From: Faecalicatena orotica
GTDB lineage: Bacteria > Bacillota > Clostridia > Lachnospirales > Lachnospiraceae
Length of the DNA stretch: 64,000 bases
Assembly (NCBI RefSeq): GCF_003149245.1
Contig: NZ_QGDL01000004.1
Location: 62,001-126,000 of the forward strand
Direction: 5' to 3'
Part shown: positions 29,258 to 37,898 of the stretch, one piece after another
How the letters are laid out: each line of letters starts with the position of its first letter
Position numbering within the stretch: position 1 is the first letter of the stretch
Position numbers and translations under genes: made by a program
Notes under the pieces: model-generated
Database searches by the model: none
What the model was told of the DNA's origin: nothing
What the model saw: only the letters and a program-made list of their open reading frames with translations

Positions 29258-29845
29258 TTACTTGGCCGCTTCCAGTGCAATCGTGAACACGACCGTTCCC
29301 TTGTATACGCCCGCCTTTGTATTCGTCAGCTCCGACTGGGGCGTGAGCTGGAGCGTACCTATATGGGTATCCTGCGAAGCAATATCGCTGTAGGAGGTGA
29401 TAACCTCTGTTCCTTTGACCGCTGTAAACTCCGCATCAGACGCTGCCCTTTTTGCCAGCGCTGCCGTCACGGCATCCGCCTCGTTCCCTGTCTGCTTTAC
29501 ATTTCCCGCCATGTCATAACGCTCCAAAGTAAGCTGTCCGCTCTTCACGCTGTCCGTCTCCTTCAGGCGTACGGTCAGACGCTTGCCCACGGCGATATTA
29601 GTTTTCGCACCCACAGAAATATCCACTGTGGAGGACTCTCCCGGCGTAAGGTTGACGCTGGCCGGGATGATTACCGTGTAAGCTCCCTCCTGAACATAGC
29701 TGCCGCTGCTTCCCACCTCCGTCCGGTGCTCCGTGCTTTCCGCTGCCTCTGCCTGCATGCCCGACAAAGCTATGCCTGATAAAAGCAGACCGCAGAGCAG
29801 CAACGCAGAGTGGAAGAAAGCTGCTTTTCTTTTTCTACTGCCCAT
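29258..29845 (-). CDS. Small exported beta-rich protein, paralogue 1
   Basis: A 195-aa protein with signal peptide (AFFHSALLLCGLLLSGIALSG). The core starts GAYTVIIPASVNLTP and ends AGVYKGTVVFTIALEAAK. ATG 29845 is used because GGAGG lies 8 nt upstream; it overlaps the last 11 nt of the giant gene, so translation is probably coupled. Same architecture as the three later paralogues. Confidence 0.72.
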   Translation of the reverse strand: MGSRKRKAAFFHSALLLCGLLLSGIALSGMQAEAAESTEHRTEVGSSGSYVQEGAYTVIIPASVNLTPGESSTVDISVGAKTNIAVGKRLTVRLKETDSVKSGQLTLERYDMAGNVKQTGNEADAVTAALAKRAASDAEFTAVKGTEVITSYSDIASQDTHIGTLQLTPQSELTNTKAGVYKGTVVFTIALEAAK

Positions 29846-32800
29846 TGATCGTACCTCCATTCTTCTCTATTGTGGCTGCAACATCGGTTGTGGCTGCACC
29901 GTTCAGGGTAAGCTCCAGATTACCGCCGTTCAAAGTGACCGTTCCGCCCGTCTCGGCTAATGAGACCGGCTTGCTCTTGGCATTGATAGGCAGCCATATG
30001 ACCAGCGGCGCAGAGGGAGATTCAACTACCATCTCCGGCACACTCTTGACCGTTACCGTCCCGGCAATTGGATTTACACACTCATCCGCACCCGTCAGGT
30101 AACTGCTTTGATTCAGTTCCACCGCTCCTCCATTGACGATAAAAGAGGAGTTTGCATCCAGCGACAATGCAGGGAAAGCCACCTTCCTGTTATCCGGATC
30201 TTTCACCACGATACCTTTTTCATGCGCGCTTATCGCATTGCCTGGTAAGGTAATGTACTCGTACTCTAGCATATGTCTCAATACGTCACTTTCGTTTGCA
30301 TCAGTGTAGTACTCTTCTGTCCGTGAGCAGAACTCGTAATCTGTTCCCGAAGACGTGGACTCGCTTCCATCCGTAATATCCTCTTTGCCGTACTGGCCGC
30401 CATTCGCCTTCAGTGTTCCCTTCCCCTCAATGGTAAATGTCGAAGATGTCAGGACAACGCCCTCCGCCTGCAGCCTTTCGCTGTCCTGAATCCGGCTTTC
30501 CAAGGTCAGGCTGTCTGCGCTTTCCGGAAGATTCAAAATAATCTGAGAATGGCTTGCCGTAAATACTCCTCCCTCAACATCATAGGAAGCTCCCAAGTAA
30601 TTTTCTACGCCCACCTCAATGGAAGCCAGCTTCACATGCGTATGACTACTTTCATAACAGTATTTCTCCTCTCCAGTATTTGAATCCGTCCAGATGTAGA
30701 AGCCAGAAACACTTTCTGTGGTAATCGCCCCCATCTTGACCCAATAACTATACGGATACAAATTGGGTCCTTTCACATCGTCGCCTTTCTTTAGCATTCC
30801 CTCTGCATTCGTCCGCGTCAGGCTCGTTTCCCCAGCCACAGTAAGTGCCGTATTCTTTGCATTGTCAAAATGCATGGTCCCCAGCTTACTGCCATCCACC
30901 GTGAGGGCAATATTCTCCGTACCTGCCACCTGCACGTCACCGCTGGTGTTCAGTCCTTCTAGCTTAATGGAAAAATCCCGCGGCGAGGAACTGCTGCTGC
31001 CACCGATAGTCAGGGTATTGGCTGTCTGGTTCCCACTCTGTGTGATACGGTAATTTCCATGAAATGTCTCCGTGGTGTCTCCCTGGGTATAGCCGTCGCC
31101 GCTGACGGTGATGCTCCCACCAGAGAGATCCAGTACCTGCGTTGCCGTACCATAGCTGGCGTAAAAGCTGACTGCTCCGCTGTAGCTGCCCGCCCGGACG
31201 GACTGTGGATTCTGCACTTCGCCGGTTATTACCTTTGTGTAACTTCCCTTTGTTTTATCCGATTCCCGATTATCTGTATCTGTACGCACATTCACTTCCG
31301 TCACAGGAATCTTGATATTCATGGTGTAGTTCTCATCCGCATCGTTATATAGCGTGATCATGCCCTCGTCACTTGTAACAGGGGTCAGCATCAAGGATCG
31401 GGAATCTTCCGTGATGCTGTCGTAATCGATGGTAAATGTAAACTCTGCCTTCTGGAAATCCGCCTGATCCAGAGATACTGTATAGCTGGCTAAAGCTGTG
31501 TCTGACTTGGTATAGGCCGTGAGGCTCTTGTCCCCATCCATCGTTCCCGACCAGACCGCGCCCTCTGTTCCGTCGCGCCAGCCTGAGGTGCTGTAGCCCG
31601 TATCCGCATAGGTAAGCTCTACTTGAATCTTCGTACCTCTTTTTATCTGAAAACCGGGGACATTCTCATAGAGATCCGTAAGCGTCTCCCCTTTTTCATT
31701 CTTAACCGTATAGCCAGTGGCCAAGGTGGAATACTGCAGGGTCAGAGTGCAGGGATTGATTCGCTTCGCCTCGGTCAGTGCAATACGGTTCAATGCGGAT
31801 TTATAGGAAGCCTTGCATTCATAACTGAAATCATTGGAGTCCGTGTACTGCACCGTGTAGGGTGTATCCATTGGCCAATAACTAAGCCACCCTTCCCCTA
31901 TGGAAATGTCCGTACCCCCAATGCTCACCTTGCTTACGCCTGTCAGAGGGAGCTGCGAGCTATAAACCTTCTGTCCCTCAGGGTTGGATACAGCGCACCT
32001 GATACTGCCCGCAGACAAAAAACCGGCTTCGTCTATGGTCAGTGTTCCGCTGCTTCCTGAGGCAGCGCCGTTCCCCTCTCCGATATCGGTGGATACGCCG
32101 TCCGCCTGCAGGCGTCCGCTTGTCAGAATGACCTTGCCGCCGTTTCCGGCTGCGCCTCCGTTTCCGCCATCGTGCCCGTCCATGCCGTCATATCTGCCGT
32201 GCTTATCATGCTTCGTTCCGTCTGCACCTTCACCGCCGCTGGTGCCGGAGCCGGCCTTTCCCGGCCGGTCGTCTCTTAAAAAACTTTCACCCACTCCGCC
32301 AATCCCGGGACGGCCGTTAACATAGCCTTGGCCGCCACCGCCTCCTCCGCCTCCTCCGAGAGCGTAATCACCAATTGTCTCCGGCCGTTTCGTATGCGCG
32401 TAATAGCCCCCATAGCCGCCGTAACCGCCAGCCCCGGCTCCTCCGCCTCCTCCGCCGATTCCGGCCGCCGGATAACCACCTCCGCCTGTACCGCGCTGTC
32501 CGGTGCCGCCGTAAAGATCACCCTCAAGCACATAAAACAAGCCAAAACTGACGCCTGTGCCACTGCTGGCATCGCCTTTTTTATATTCGCCCGCCGTGGT
32601 GTCGATATTGCCGGCGGTGCCGCCCTGTCCTCCGGAAGCCCGCACTGTCACACCGGAGGAATCGATATTGACTGTTCCACAGTTCCCCCCTGCGTTCCCA
32701 TCAACCGCATCTTGAATATCCGAAGAATAATGGTTTTTCAGATACATAGGAATGGCACTATAATTCAGATCTAACTCGTGGTACTTTTTCGCCGCTTCAA

Positions 32801-33455
32801 AATAATGGTCCCATGTATAGTAGCTCATGGCCTTGCCGCCCAAACCACCAGAACCGCCGATTCCGGCTCCGGCGCCTCCGCCGCCCGCGCCTCCGTTTTT
32901 CTGGTCGTTATCGGAGGAGCCTTTCAGTTCCGGCTTGTACGTCACGTTGGTACCGCCATCTCCGGCATTTCCGCCGATGGCATTCAGAGTTCCGCCACCG
33001 TAAATATTCAGCGCAGCGCCCTGCTGCACCTCGATACCGGCACTTCCTGGACGGAAACACCAGCCGTTGCCGCCCCATATTGTCACGTTGGCCTCTATGT
33101 ATAGATTCAGGGTCGCACCCTTTTGGACCTGAATGCCGGGTTGGGAATCTTTCCCCTCCTGCGCATCGTCTCCGCCGATATTGTTGCTCACATGAAGCGT
33201 TACCGCAGCGCCTTCTTTGATGGTGATTTTTTTATAATGAAGGTTAAGGCGGATATCTCCATAGTCAAATATAGATGATTCATACTTCAGGCGGTATGTG
33301 CCGCTATCCAGCTCATGTTCCCAATCAAGACCGCTGATTTCCGTTTCACCGGCGGCCTGCACCGTCTGCTGTGTCCAAGGCAGTCCAGTCAGCATAACCA
33401 CCGCCGCTATAAGCCCGGACAACACCTTCCCTGCCACTCCTCGTTTCATTCCCAT
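29835..33455 (-). CDS. Giant glycine-rich secreted repeat protein
   Basis: A 1206-aa secreted protein, first gene of the operon. After the signal peptide (about 1-35) comes a beta-helix-like region (GATLNLYIEANVTIWGGNG), then two Gly-rich tracts (about 150-220 and 320-450; GGGGAGAGG runs). A middle part has YTVKNEKGETLTDLYENV-type modules and a segment resembling the small paralogues (YTMNIKIPVTEV... and AGSYSGAVSFYASYG near 780). The C-terminal part is again beta-helical (SFIVNGGAVELNQSS). AGAGGAG lies 10 nt before ATG 33455, with an out-of-frame 4-codon ORF at 33460 in between. No sortase motif. It may form the backbone or adhesive tip of a surface structure; unproven. Confidence 0.78.
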   Translation of the reverse strand: MGMKRGVAGKVLSGLIAAVVMLTGLPWTQQTVQAAGETEISGLDWEHELDSGTYRLKYESSIFDYGDIRLNLHYKKITIKEGAAVTLHVSNNIGGDDAQEGKDSQPGIQVQKGATLNLYIEANVTIWGGNGWCFRPGSAGIEVQQGAALNIYGGGTLNAIGGNAGDGGTNVTYKPELKGSSDNDQKNGGAGGGGAGAGIGGSGGLGGKAMSYYTWDHYFEAAKKYHELDLNYSAIPMYLKNHYSSDIQDAVDGNAGGNCGTVNIDSSGVTVRASGGQGGTAGNIDTTAGEYKKGDASSGTGVSFGLFYVLEGDLYGGTGQRGTGGGGYPAAGIGGGGGGAGAGGYGGYGGYYAHTKRPETIGDYALGGGGGGGGGQGYVNGRPGIGGVGESFLRDDRPGKAGSGTSGGEGADGTKHDKHGRYDGMDGHDGGNGGAAGNGGKVILTSGRLQADGVSTDIGEGNGAASGSSGTLTIDEAGFLSAGSIRCAVSNPEGQKVYSSQLPLTGVSKVSIGGTDISIGEGWLSYWPMDTPYTVQYTDSNDFSYECKASYKSALNRIALTEAKRINPCTLTLQYSTLATGYTVKNEKGETLTDLYENVPGFQIKRGTKIQVELTYADTGYSTSGWRDGTEGAVWSGTMDGDKSLTAYTKSDTALASYTVSLDQADFQKAEFTFTIDYDSITEDSRSLMLTPVTSDEGMITLYNDADENYTMNIKIPVTEVNVRTDTDNRESDKTKGSYTKVITGEVQNPQSVRAGSYSGAVSFYASYGTATQVLDLSGGSITVSGDGYTQGDTTETFHGNYRITQSGNQTANTLTIGGSSSSSPRDFSIKLEGLNTSGDVQVAGTENIALTVDGSKLGTMHFDNAKNTALTVAGETSLTRTNAEGMLKKGDDVKGPNLYPYSYWVKMGAITTESVSGFYIWTDSNTGEEKYCYESSHTHVKLASIEVGVENYLGASYDVEGGVFTASHSQIILNLPESADSLTLESRIQDSERLQAEGVVLTSSTFTIEGKGTLKANGGQYGKEDITDGSESTSSGTDYEFCSRTEEYYTDANESDVLRHMLEYEYITLPGNAISAHEKGIVVKDPDNRKVAFPALSLDANSSFIVNGGAVELNQSSYLTGADECVNPIAGTVTVKSVPEMVVESPSAPLVIWLPINAKSKPVSLAETGGTVTLNGGNLELTLNGAATTDVAATIEKNGGTINGQ

Positions 33456-33565
33456 AGCATCTCTGCTCCTCTCTTTTGCCGATTTTTCTATTTTTTATCT
33501 TCCTACACCGTGCTTTCACCAGTGTGACAATAACCTCTTTTTTTAAAGAATCATATGTTTAGAGT

Positions 33566-33594
33566 AGTTTATCATACGCTATTTTCCATGTCAA
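33566..33594 (-). promoter_or_regulatory. Promoter of the surface-protein operon
   Basis: On the minus strand TTGACA (33594-33589) and TAAACT (33571-33566) are 17 bp apart. The leader to the first gene is about 100 nt. A sequence fitting the LytTR half-site pattern (ACCGTTAAT on the minus strand, 33632-33624) lies 30 bp upstream. Confidence 0.6.
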
Positions 33595-33663
33595 ATGTTA
33601 TAATTATCATGCAATAAATCAGAATTAACGGTAATTTTACGTGTATTATTTGTTCTATTTATA

Positions 33664-33692
33664 TTGCAGTTTTTCATTCTTACTGCTATACT
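33664..33692 (+). promoter_or_regulatory. Promoter of the SnoaL-LytTR regulator gene
   Basis: TTGCAG (33664-33669) and TATACT (33687-33692) are separated by 17 bp, about 30 bp upstream of the ATG. It is divergent from the operon promoter, leaving a ~70-bp shared control region. Confidence 0.6.
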
Positions 33693-33723
33693 TGATTAAT
33701 CACATGACAGGGGAGGAGAACAT

Positions 33724-34548
33724 ATGGGGAAGCCTATCATCACAGAATCTGAAATCATTCAGATGACACTGGAGAATGTCCGCAGTTTTTACCAGCGCAA
33801 TCCAGACATAACCATCTCACCCATGACAGACAATTTCATGTGGATTGGTTCAAATGATTTTCAATGGTGTCAAAGTCTTGAAGAATTTAATCTGATTACC
33901 AAAAAGGAATTTAATGAGTCACCTGTCACGCTCTCAGATGAGGAGTATCACCTGCTTTTCCATGAACGGAATGTGTGGATAGTGTATGGACGTTACAAAG
34001 CGACGACGATGCTCAGGGATGGCTCAGTCATCCACGCACATGTACGCGGCACTTATGTATGGCGTAGAATTGATGGTGAAATAAAGCTGGCTCATGTTCA
34101 TGGTTCCCATGCCCAAGACATTCCACTCAATCAGCTGTTGCCTCCACCAGAACCACTGACAGCAGACACGGACTACTTTGAGTATATGAAGCGCATGGAT
34201 ACAGTAAAAGCCAACGAGAAAAAGTTATCCTTCCGCGACAAGGATAAAAATCACCGCTATCTTCTCCCCTCCGAAATCCTATATATGAAGTCCGCACTCC
34301 AATGGACCATTGTCCATACGATTACTGGCAGTTTTCAGATCATAGGATTGTTAGCGGACCATGAGCCCGAAATGCCGGATACGTTCTGCCGAATCCATAA
34401 AAGCTATCTTGTCAACAGCATGTATATTGCTTCCATCCGCCGTTACAAAGCAGTCCTAAAAAATGGGGAGGAATTGCCGGTCAGCAAAGAGCGATACATG
34501 AATCTAAAACGCTATTTAGAAGACAAAAAATCCGATGCTGTAGTCTGA
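33724..34548 (+). CDS. SnoaL/NTF2-like domain + LytTR transcription regulator
   Basis: A 274-aa regulator without a receiver domain. Residues about 10-140 look like a SnoaL-like (NTF2 fold) domain (FYQRNPDITISPMTDNFMWIG; VRGTYVWRRIDGEIKLAHVHGSH). Residues about 165-265 are a LytTR DNA-binding domain (RYLLPSEILYMKSA, FCRIHKSYLVNSMYI, LPVSKERYMNLKRYL). GGGGAGGAG precedes the ATG. Its last seven codons and stop lie inside the terminator hairpin. Divergent from the surface operon, it is the likely regulator of that operon; a small-molecule ligand for the NTF2-like pocket is inferred. Confidence 0.85.
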   Translation: MGKPIITESEIIQMTLENVRSFYQRNPDITISPMTDNFMWIGSNDFQWCQSLEEFNLITKKEFNESPVTLSDEEYHLLFHERNVWIVYGRYKATTMLRDGSVIHAHVRGTYVWRRIDGEIKLAHVHGSHAQDIPLNQLLPPPEPLTADTDYFEYMKRMDTVKANEKKLSFRDKDKNHRYLLPSEILYMKSALQWTIVHTITGSFQIIGLLADHEPEMPDTFCRIHKSYLVNSMYIASIRRYKAVLKNGEELPVSKERYMNLKRYLEDKKSDAVV

Positions 34549-34567
34549 TCGTACAGCATCGGATTTT
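34527..34567. terminator. Terminator at the right edge of the surface-protein island
   Basis: AAAATCCGATGCTGTA pairs perfectly with TACAGCATCGGATTTT; the TGA of the LytTR gene is in the loop. The stem equals that at 25838-25878. It also serves the convergent isomerase gene. Confidence 0.88.
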
Positions 34568-34577
34568 CCACTTCAGA

Positions 34578-35492
34578 TTAAATCACATAGTTTCTCAAGT
34601 ATTTTGCACTCAGCACTACTGCCTTCTTTGCCTCCTCGAGACTTCCTTCAAACGCCTTATCCTCTACTTCGATACAAGTATATCCTTTGTACCCGATATC
34701 GGTAAGGGCGGATACATATCTGCCCCAGTCCACATCCCCGAGTCCCGGAAGTTTGGGTGACATGTATTCCAGCGGTGCCGCCATGATTCCTACATCGGCG
34801 AGCCTGTCTTCATATACCTTGATATCTTTGTAGTGTACATGGAAGATCTTGTCTTTAAACTCATACAATGGCTTAATATAGTCAATTCTCTGCCATACAA
34901 AATGAGACGGGTCATAATTTATGCCCAGATTCGGACTATCAAGAATCTCAAAAACCTTCCTCCAGTTTGCCGGTGAGGTCATCAGGTTTTGTCCCCCCGG
35001 CCATTCATCTTCGGTGAACAGCATCGGACAGTTTTCAATAGCGATCTTAACACCTTTCTCTTCTGCGTATTTCACAATCGGGGGCCATACCTCTTTCACA
35101 ATTTCCAGATTTTCTGTGACTGTCTTTTGTGGGTCCCTTCCAATAAAAGTAGTAACCATATTCACATCCAGCATTGCAGATGCGTCTATCAGATTATAAA
35201 GATGTGTTATATAAGCCTCCCTCTTCTCCAGATCTGGTTCCAGTGTATTCGGATAGTATGCAAGAGAAGAGATTTCAACGCCCCTTTCTTTACAATACTC
35301 ATTGATGTATTTCGCCTTTTCCTGATTCAGACCGGCCACATCGATATGGCTGACTCCTGCATAACGCCTTGATGCGCCCCCTTGCGGCCAGCATGCAACT
35401 TCCAGACATTCCAGATGGTTCTCTGCCGCAAAGTCAACAACCTCTTCAAAACGCATTTCCTCACATATCGCTGTGATAAATCCCAATTTCAT
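34578..35492 (-). CDS. TIM-barrel sugar isomerase/epimerase (AP-endonuclease-2 family)
   Basis: A 304-aa sugar phosphate isomerase/epimerase-like protein. The probable metal ligands follow the family pattern: E in IAIENCPM, D in GINYDPSH, H in FHVHYKD and E in TCIEVED. It is the last gene of the C-glycoside-type operon, 16 nt after the flavodoxin-like gene. It may process the sugar released by the deglycosidase, or act as a second lyase. Start supported by AGGAGG. Confidence 0.85.
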   Translation of the reverse strand: MKLGFITAICEEMRFEEVVDFAAENHLECLEVACWPQGGASRRYAGVSHIDVAGLNQEKAKYINEYCKERGVEISSLAYYPNTLEPDLEKREAYITHLYNLIDASAMLDVNMVTTFIGRDPQKTVTENLEIVKEVWPPIVKYAEEKGVKIAIENCPMLFTEDEWPGGQNLMTSPANWRKVFEILDSPNLGINYDPSHFVWQRIDYIKPLYEFKDKIFHVHYKDIKVYEDRLADVGIMAAPLEYMSPKLPGLGDVDWGRYVSALTDIGYKGYTCIEVEDKAFEGSLEEAKKAVVLSAKYLRNYVI

Positions 35493-35508
35493 GCTGTGAC
35501 CTCCTATT

Positions 35509-36465
35509 TTACTTTAAATAATTCTGATATTGTTCTTTTAGTTCCTTCAGATTTGGTATTTGTCCGGGGCCGACTGCTTTTGTCTTAATCTCCGTAGAAT
35601 GTTCCAGCTTACCGTCCCATCTTAATCTTGATCGTTTCTGTTCTTCCTCACTGAATGTAGCACAGATTTTTCCGTTTTCTATTGACAGGTCCCCATATAT
35701 GCCGCAGACCGGGCACTCTATAGAGGTATGGTCTTTCGATACTGTCAGCATGCTGCAGTGGCAGACCGGGCAGATTCCTTCCTCTTCTCCGCGCCATTTG
35801 ATACGTTCCTCCTCGGTCTCTGCATCCAGAGCGGCGGCAATATTGTATCCGATGCTTCTGGCACGTTCCATCTCTGAATCATTTCCAAGTACGTGTTCAT
35901 AAGCCATAGCCCCAAAATACTGATGCATGTCTATCACATCGATCCCCATAGACATAGTAAATTCATACATAGTAGGCAGCATAAAAGAAAGCCAGTTTTC
36001 TGTCATGGCTCCTCCCACGGAAAGCAAGGCCCCGACACGCTTTTTAAAGCTTCTTTCATCCGGGAGCTGATCCACGGGCTTTCCTGCTTTTATGCCCTGA
36101 TCAAATGTTCCTTTTCTAAAGGTGATGTCATGGGATGGTCCGATCCTGTCGCAGACTGTTTTAAATCTTCCTGTCGGTGATAATACATAGGTCGGGCTTC
36201 CTGCAATCACTGCATCGCATTCCATAAGCGCCTCATCAATGATATGCATATCGTCTTTCAGAGGACAGCCGCCTTTCCCGCGTCCCGTTGTCATTCCCAC
36301 GACACAGGAGATACATCCTGTACAGGCTTTGATATCAAGGTCATCCGCGCGGATAAACTGCACCTCATGTCCCGCCTTTTCACACTCCATCAGTGCTGCT
36401 TTTATCATAACGTCTGTGTTGCCCATCTTTCTTCCGAAGGAAATTCCTAATACCTTTTTCTTCAT
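35509..36465 (-). CDS. Flavodoxin-like NAD(P)H:FMN oxidoreductase with zinc ribbon
   Basis: A 318-aa protein. Residues 1-200 form an FMN reductase/flavodoxin fold with phosphate loop FGRKMGNTD, the CTGCISC motif near 50 and SPTYVLSPTG. Near residues 232-262 two CPVC knuckles (GICPVCHCSM and ECPVCGIYGD) form a zinc ribbon or rubredoxin-like site. Such a redox protein could reoxidise NADH made by the sugar dehydrogenases of this operon or reduce the released aglycone; both are inference. It is 11 nt after the beta-subunit gene. Confidence 0.82.
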   Translation of the reverse strand: MKKKVLGISFGRKMGNTDVMIKAALMECEKAGHEVQFIRADDLDIKACTGCISCVVGMTTGRGKGGCPLKDDMHIIDEALMECDAVIAGSPTYVLSPTGRFKTVCDRIGPSHDITFRKGTFDQGIKAGKPVDQLPDERSFKKRVGALLSVGGAMTENWLSFMLPTMYEFTMSMGIDVIDMHQYFGAMAYEHVLGNDSEMERARSIGYNIAAALDAETEEERIKWRGEEEGICPVCHCSMLTVSKDHTSIECPVCGIYGDLSIENGKICATFSEEEQKRSRLRWDGKLEHSTEIKTKAVGPGQIPNLKELKEQYQNYLK

Positions 36466-36476
36466 CTTTTGTCCAC

Positions 36477-36869
36477 CTACGCAATCTCTACTTCACGTTC
36501 CATCGTGCCAACAATCGGCACCGGAATATATGCGGTTCTCGTAGATACTGTCAGTTCCACCTTGTGGGTTCCCTTCGACAGGCCGTTTTCCTTCAGTACC
36601 CGTATATAAAGTGGTTCGCCGTACTCCCATTTGTATGATGTTACTGTCTGCATTTCATCTAAAGTAAACCAGTCTTCCTGATCAACGCTGCAGCGGATTT
36701 GTTCCCGCAGAATCTCTGTCCCGTCCAGCTTCACTTTTACATCGTTCACCATAGATAAAGGAATGGCACGGTAATATGTAATATGGGTCTGCAGTTCGAA
36801 CCCGGTAATCTGATTGTCAGCCGTGATATTTTTGCATGTTCCTTTTATAAATACATTATTATCAAACAT
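36477..36869 (-). CDS. C-glycoside deglycosidase beta subunit (DUF6379-type)
   Basis: A 130-aa all-beta protein matching the small beta subunit of C-glycoside deglycosidases (DfgB/CarC/DgpB type). It starts MFDNNVFIKGTCKN, has GFELQTHITYYRAIPLSMV in the middle and ends with VGTMEREVEIA. In characterised systems this subunit pairs with a TIM-barrel alpha subunit to cleave the C-C bond of 3-oxo-C-glycosides. Here the alpha-like gene ends 10 nt upstream and the ribosome binding site (AGGGGA) overlaps that junction, supporting stoichiometric co-translation. Confidence 0.82.
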   Translation of the reverse strand: MFDNNVFIKGTCKNITADNQITGFELQTHITYYRAIPLSMVNDVKVKLDGTEILREQIRCSVDQEDWFTLDEMQTVTSYKWEYGEPLYIRVLKENGLSKGTHKVELTVSTRTAYIPVPIVGTMEREVEIA

Positions 36870-36879
36870 CGTTTATCCC

Positions 36880-37881
36880 CTATCCTTCCATTTCCTGAAT
36901 ATATCTGCGAAGCATTTCCTGATGTGCGGCAACCTGTTCTTTTTCAACCATAGGATGCCCCGGAAGAATCCAGCGGTTTCCTTCATATTCAGTTGACACA
37001 TACCCGTCATAATCATGGTCATGAAGATACTGAAGCAGCCCCTTATAATCAACAGAGTATTCCTCACCATCAGCCATCTCCCACAGCTTAAAGTGGAAAT
37101 GCTTAATATATTTCATGTATTTGTCCAGTGTTTCATACGGTGTATTCTCGTAACCATCAGCCAGCATAATATATGGCATATCCTTTTCTGTGGCAATTGC
37201 CGCAAGCTCCGGTTTCATATTATGCTGTTCATCAAATGCATGGGTACCGTCCAGTCCCTTGTCAAACAGGCTGTTAAAATATTCTACAACCTTTGGATTC
37301 GTTCCCAGTACCTTCATATTATAGTCGTTGTAAACCCTTGGAATCCTGTGGCAGAAGATACCGGCATCTACAACAAGCCCGCAGTACGGGGAATCCACTC
37401 GTACCATTTCCTCAATAAAGCCTCTTGTCTCCGGAATTCCGAAGCTCATGCCTGCATGTATCTCAAGGGCAAATGCAACATCATATTTCTCTGCATACGG
37501 AAGCAGCGGCTCGATTACAAATGCAGGCACCATAGATACTAAACGGATCAAATGAAATCCCATGCGGTGTGCAAGTTTTATCTCGTCAATGAGAAGGTCT
37601 ATACACTCCCTTTTTGTTAATGTCCGGTTGTTGTACAAATTTGTATTTAAAAATACATCTGAACAGACTGGTTTTATTTTATAGGTTTCCATCAGGTAAT
37701 CCCAGTGTTTCAGAGATTCCTCAGACGGATGTGGTGTGTTGTGGATCATCTGGTCCGGAAGTAGTTCCAGACCCTCAACTTTATGCTCTGCCAGATACTT
37801 CATGATGTCTTCCAGAGTCATCCTCTTATTCATATATTCATCCTGAAGGCTGTACAGGCTTACGCATGTTTTAATTGCCAT
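36880..37881 (-). CDS. C-glycoside deglycosidase alpha subunit (TIM barrel)
   Basis: A 333-aa sugar phosphate isomerase-type TIM barrel. Likely metal ligands are E140 (FALEIHAG), D172 (VVDAGIF), H263 (KHFHFKLWEM) and E298 or E300 (VSTEYEGNR); H142 next to E140 is a candidate catalytic base. The gene for a DUF6379-type beta partner follows immediately, and dehydrogenases that could make the 3-oxo substrate precede it. Together these match DfgA/CarB/DgpC-type enzymes of gut and soil bacteria. The same fold also serves O-glycoside-cleaving relatives, so the substrate bond type needs testing. Confidence 0.8.
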   Translation of the reverse strand: MAIKTCVSLYSLQDEYMNKRMTLEDIMKYLAEHKVEGLELLPDQMIHNTPHPSEESLKHWDYLMETYKIKPVCSDVFLNTNLYNNRTLTKRECIDLLIDEIKLAHRMGFHLIRLVSMVPAFVIEPLLPYAEKYDVAFALEIHAGMSFGIPETRGFIEEMVRVDSPYCGLVVDAGIFCHRIPRVYNDYNMKVLGTNPKVVEYFNSLFDKGLDGTHAFDEQHNMKPELAAIATEKDMPYIMLADGYENTPYETLDKYMKYIKHFHFKLWEMADGEEYSVDYKGLLQYLHDHDYDGYVSTEYEGNRWILPGHPMVEKEQVAAHQEMLRRYIQEMEG

Positions 37882-37898
37882 ATTATCTCCTCTTTTCT

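Noticed and set aside
25926-29845. WxL-domain or LPXTG sortase-substrate locus
   Set aside because: No W-x-L motifs and no complete LPXTG sequence were seen in these proteins, and no sortase gene is in the window.
31984-33220. Long plus-strand open frames opposite the giant surface gene
   Set aside because: They mirror the Gly-rich GGN codons of the minus-strand gene (Pro/Ala/Ser-rich), with no ribosome binding sites or domains.
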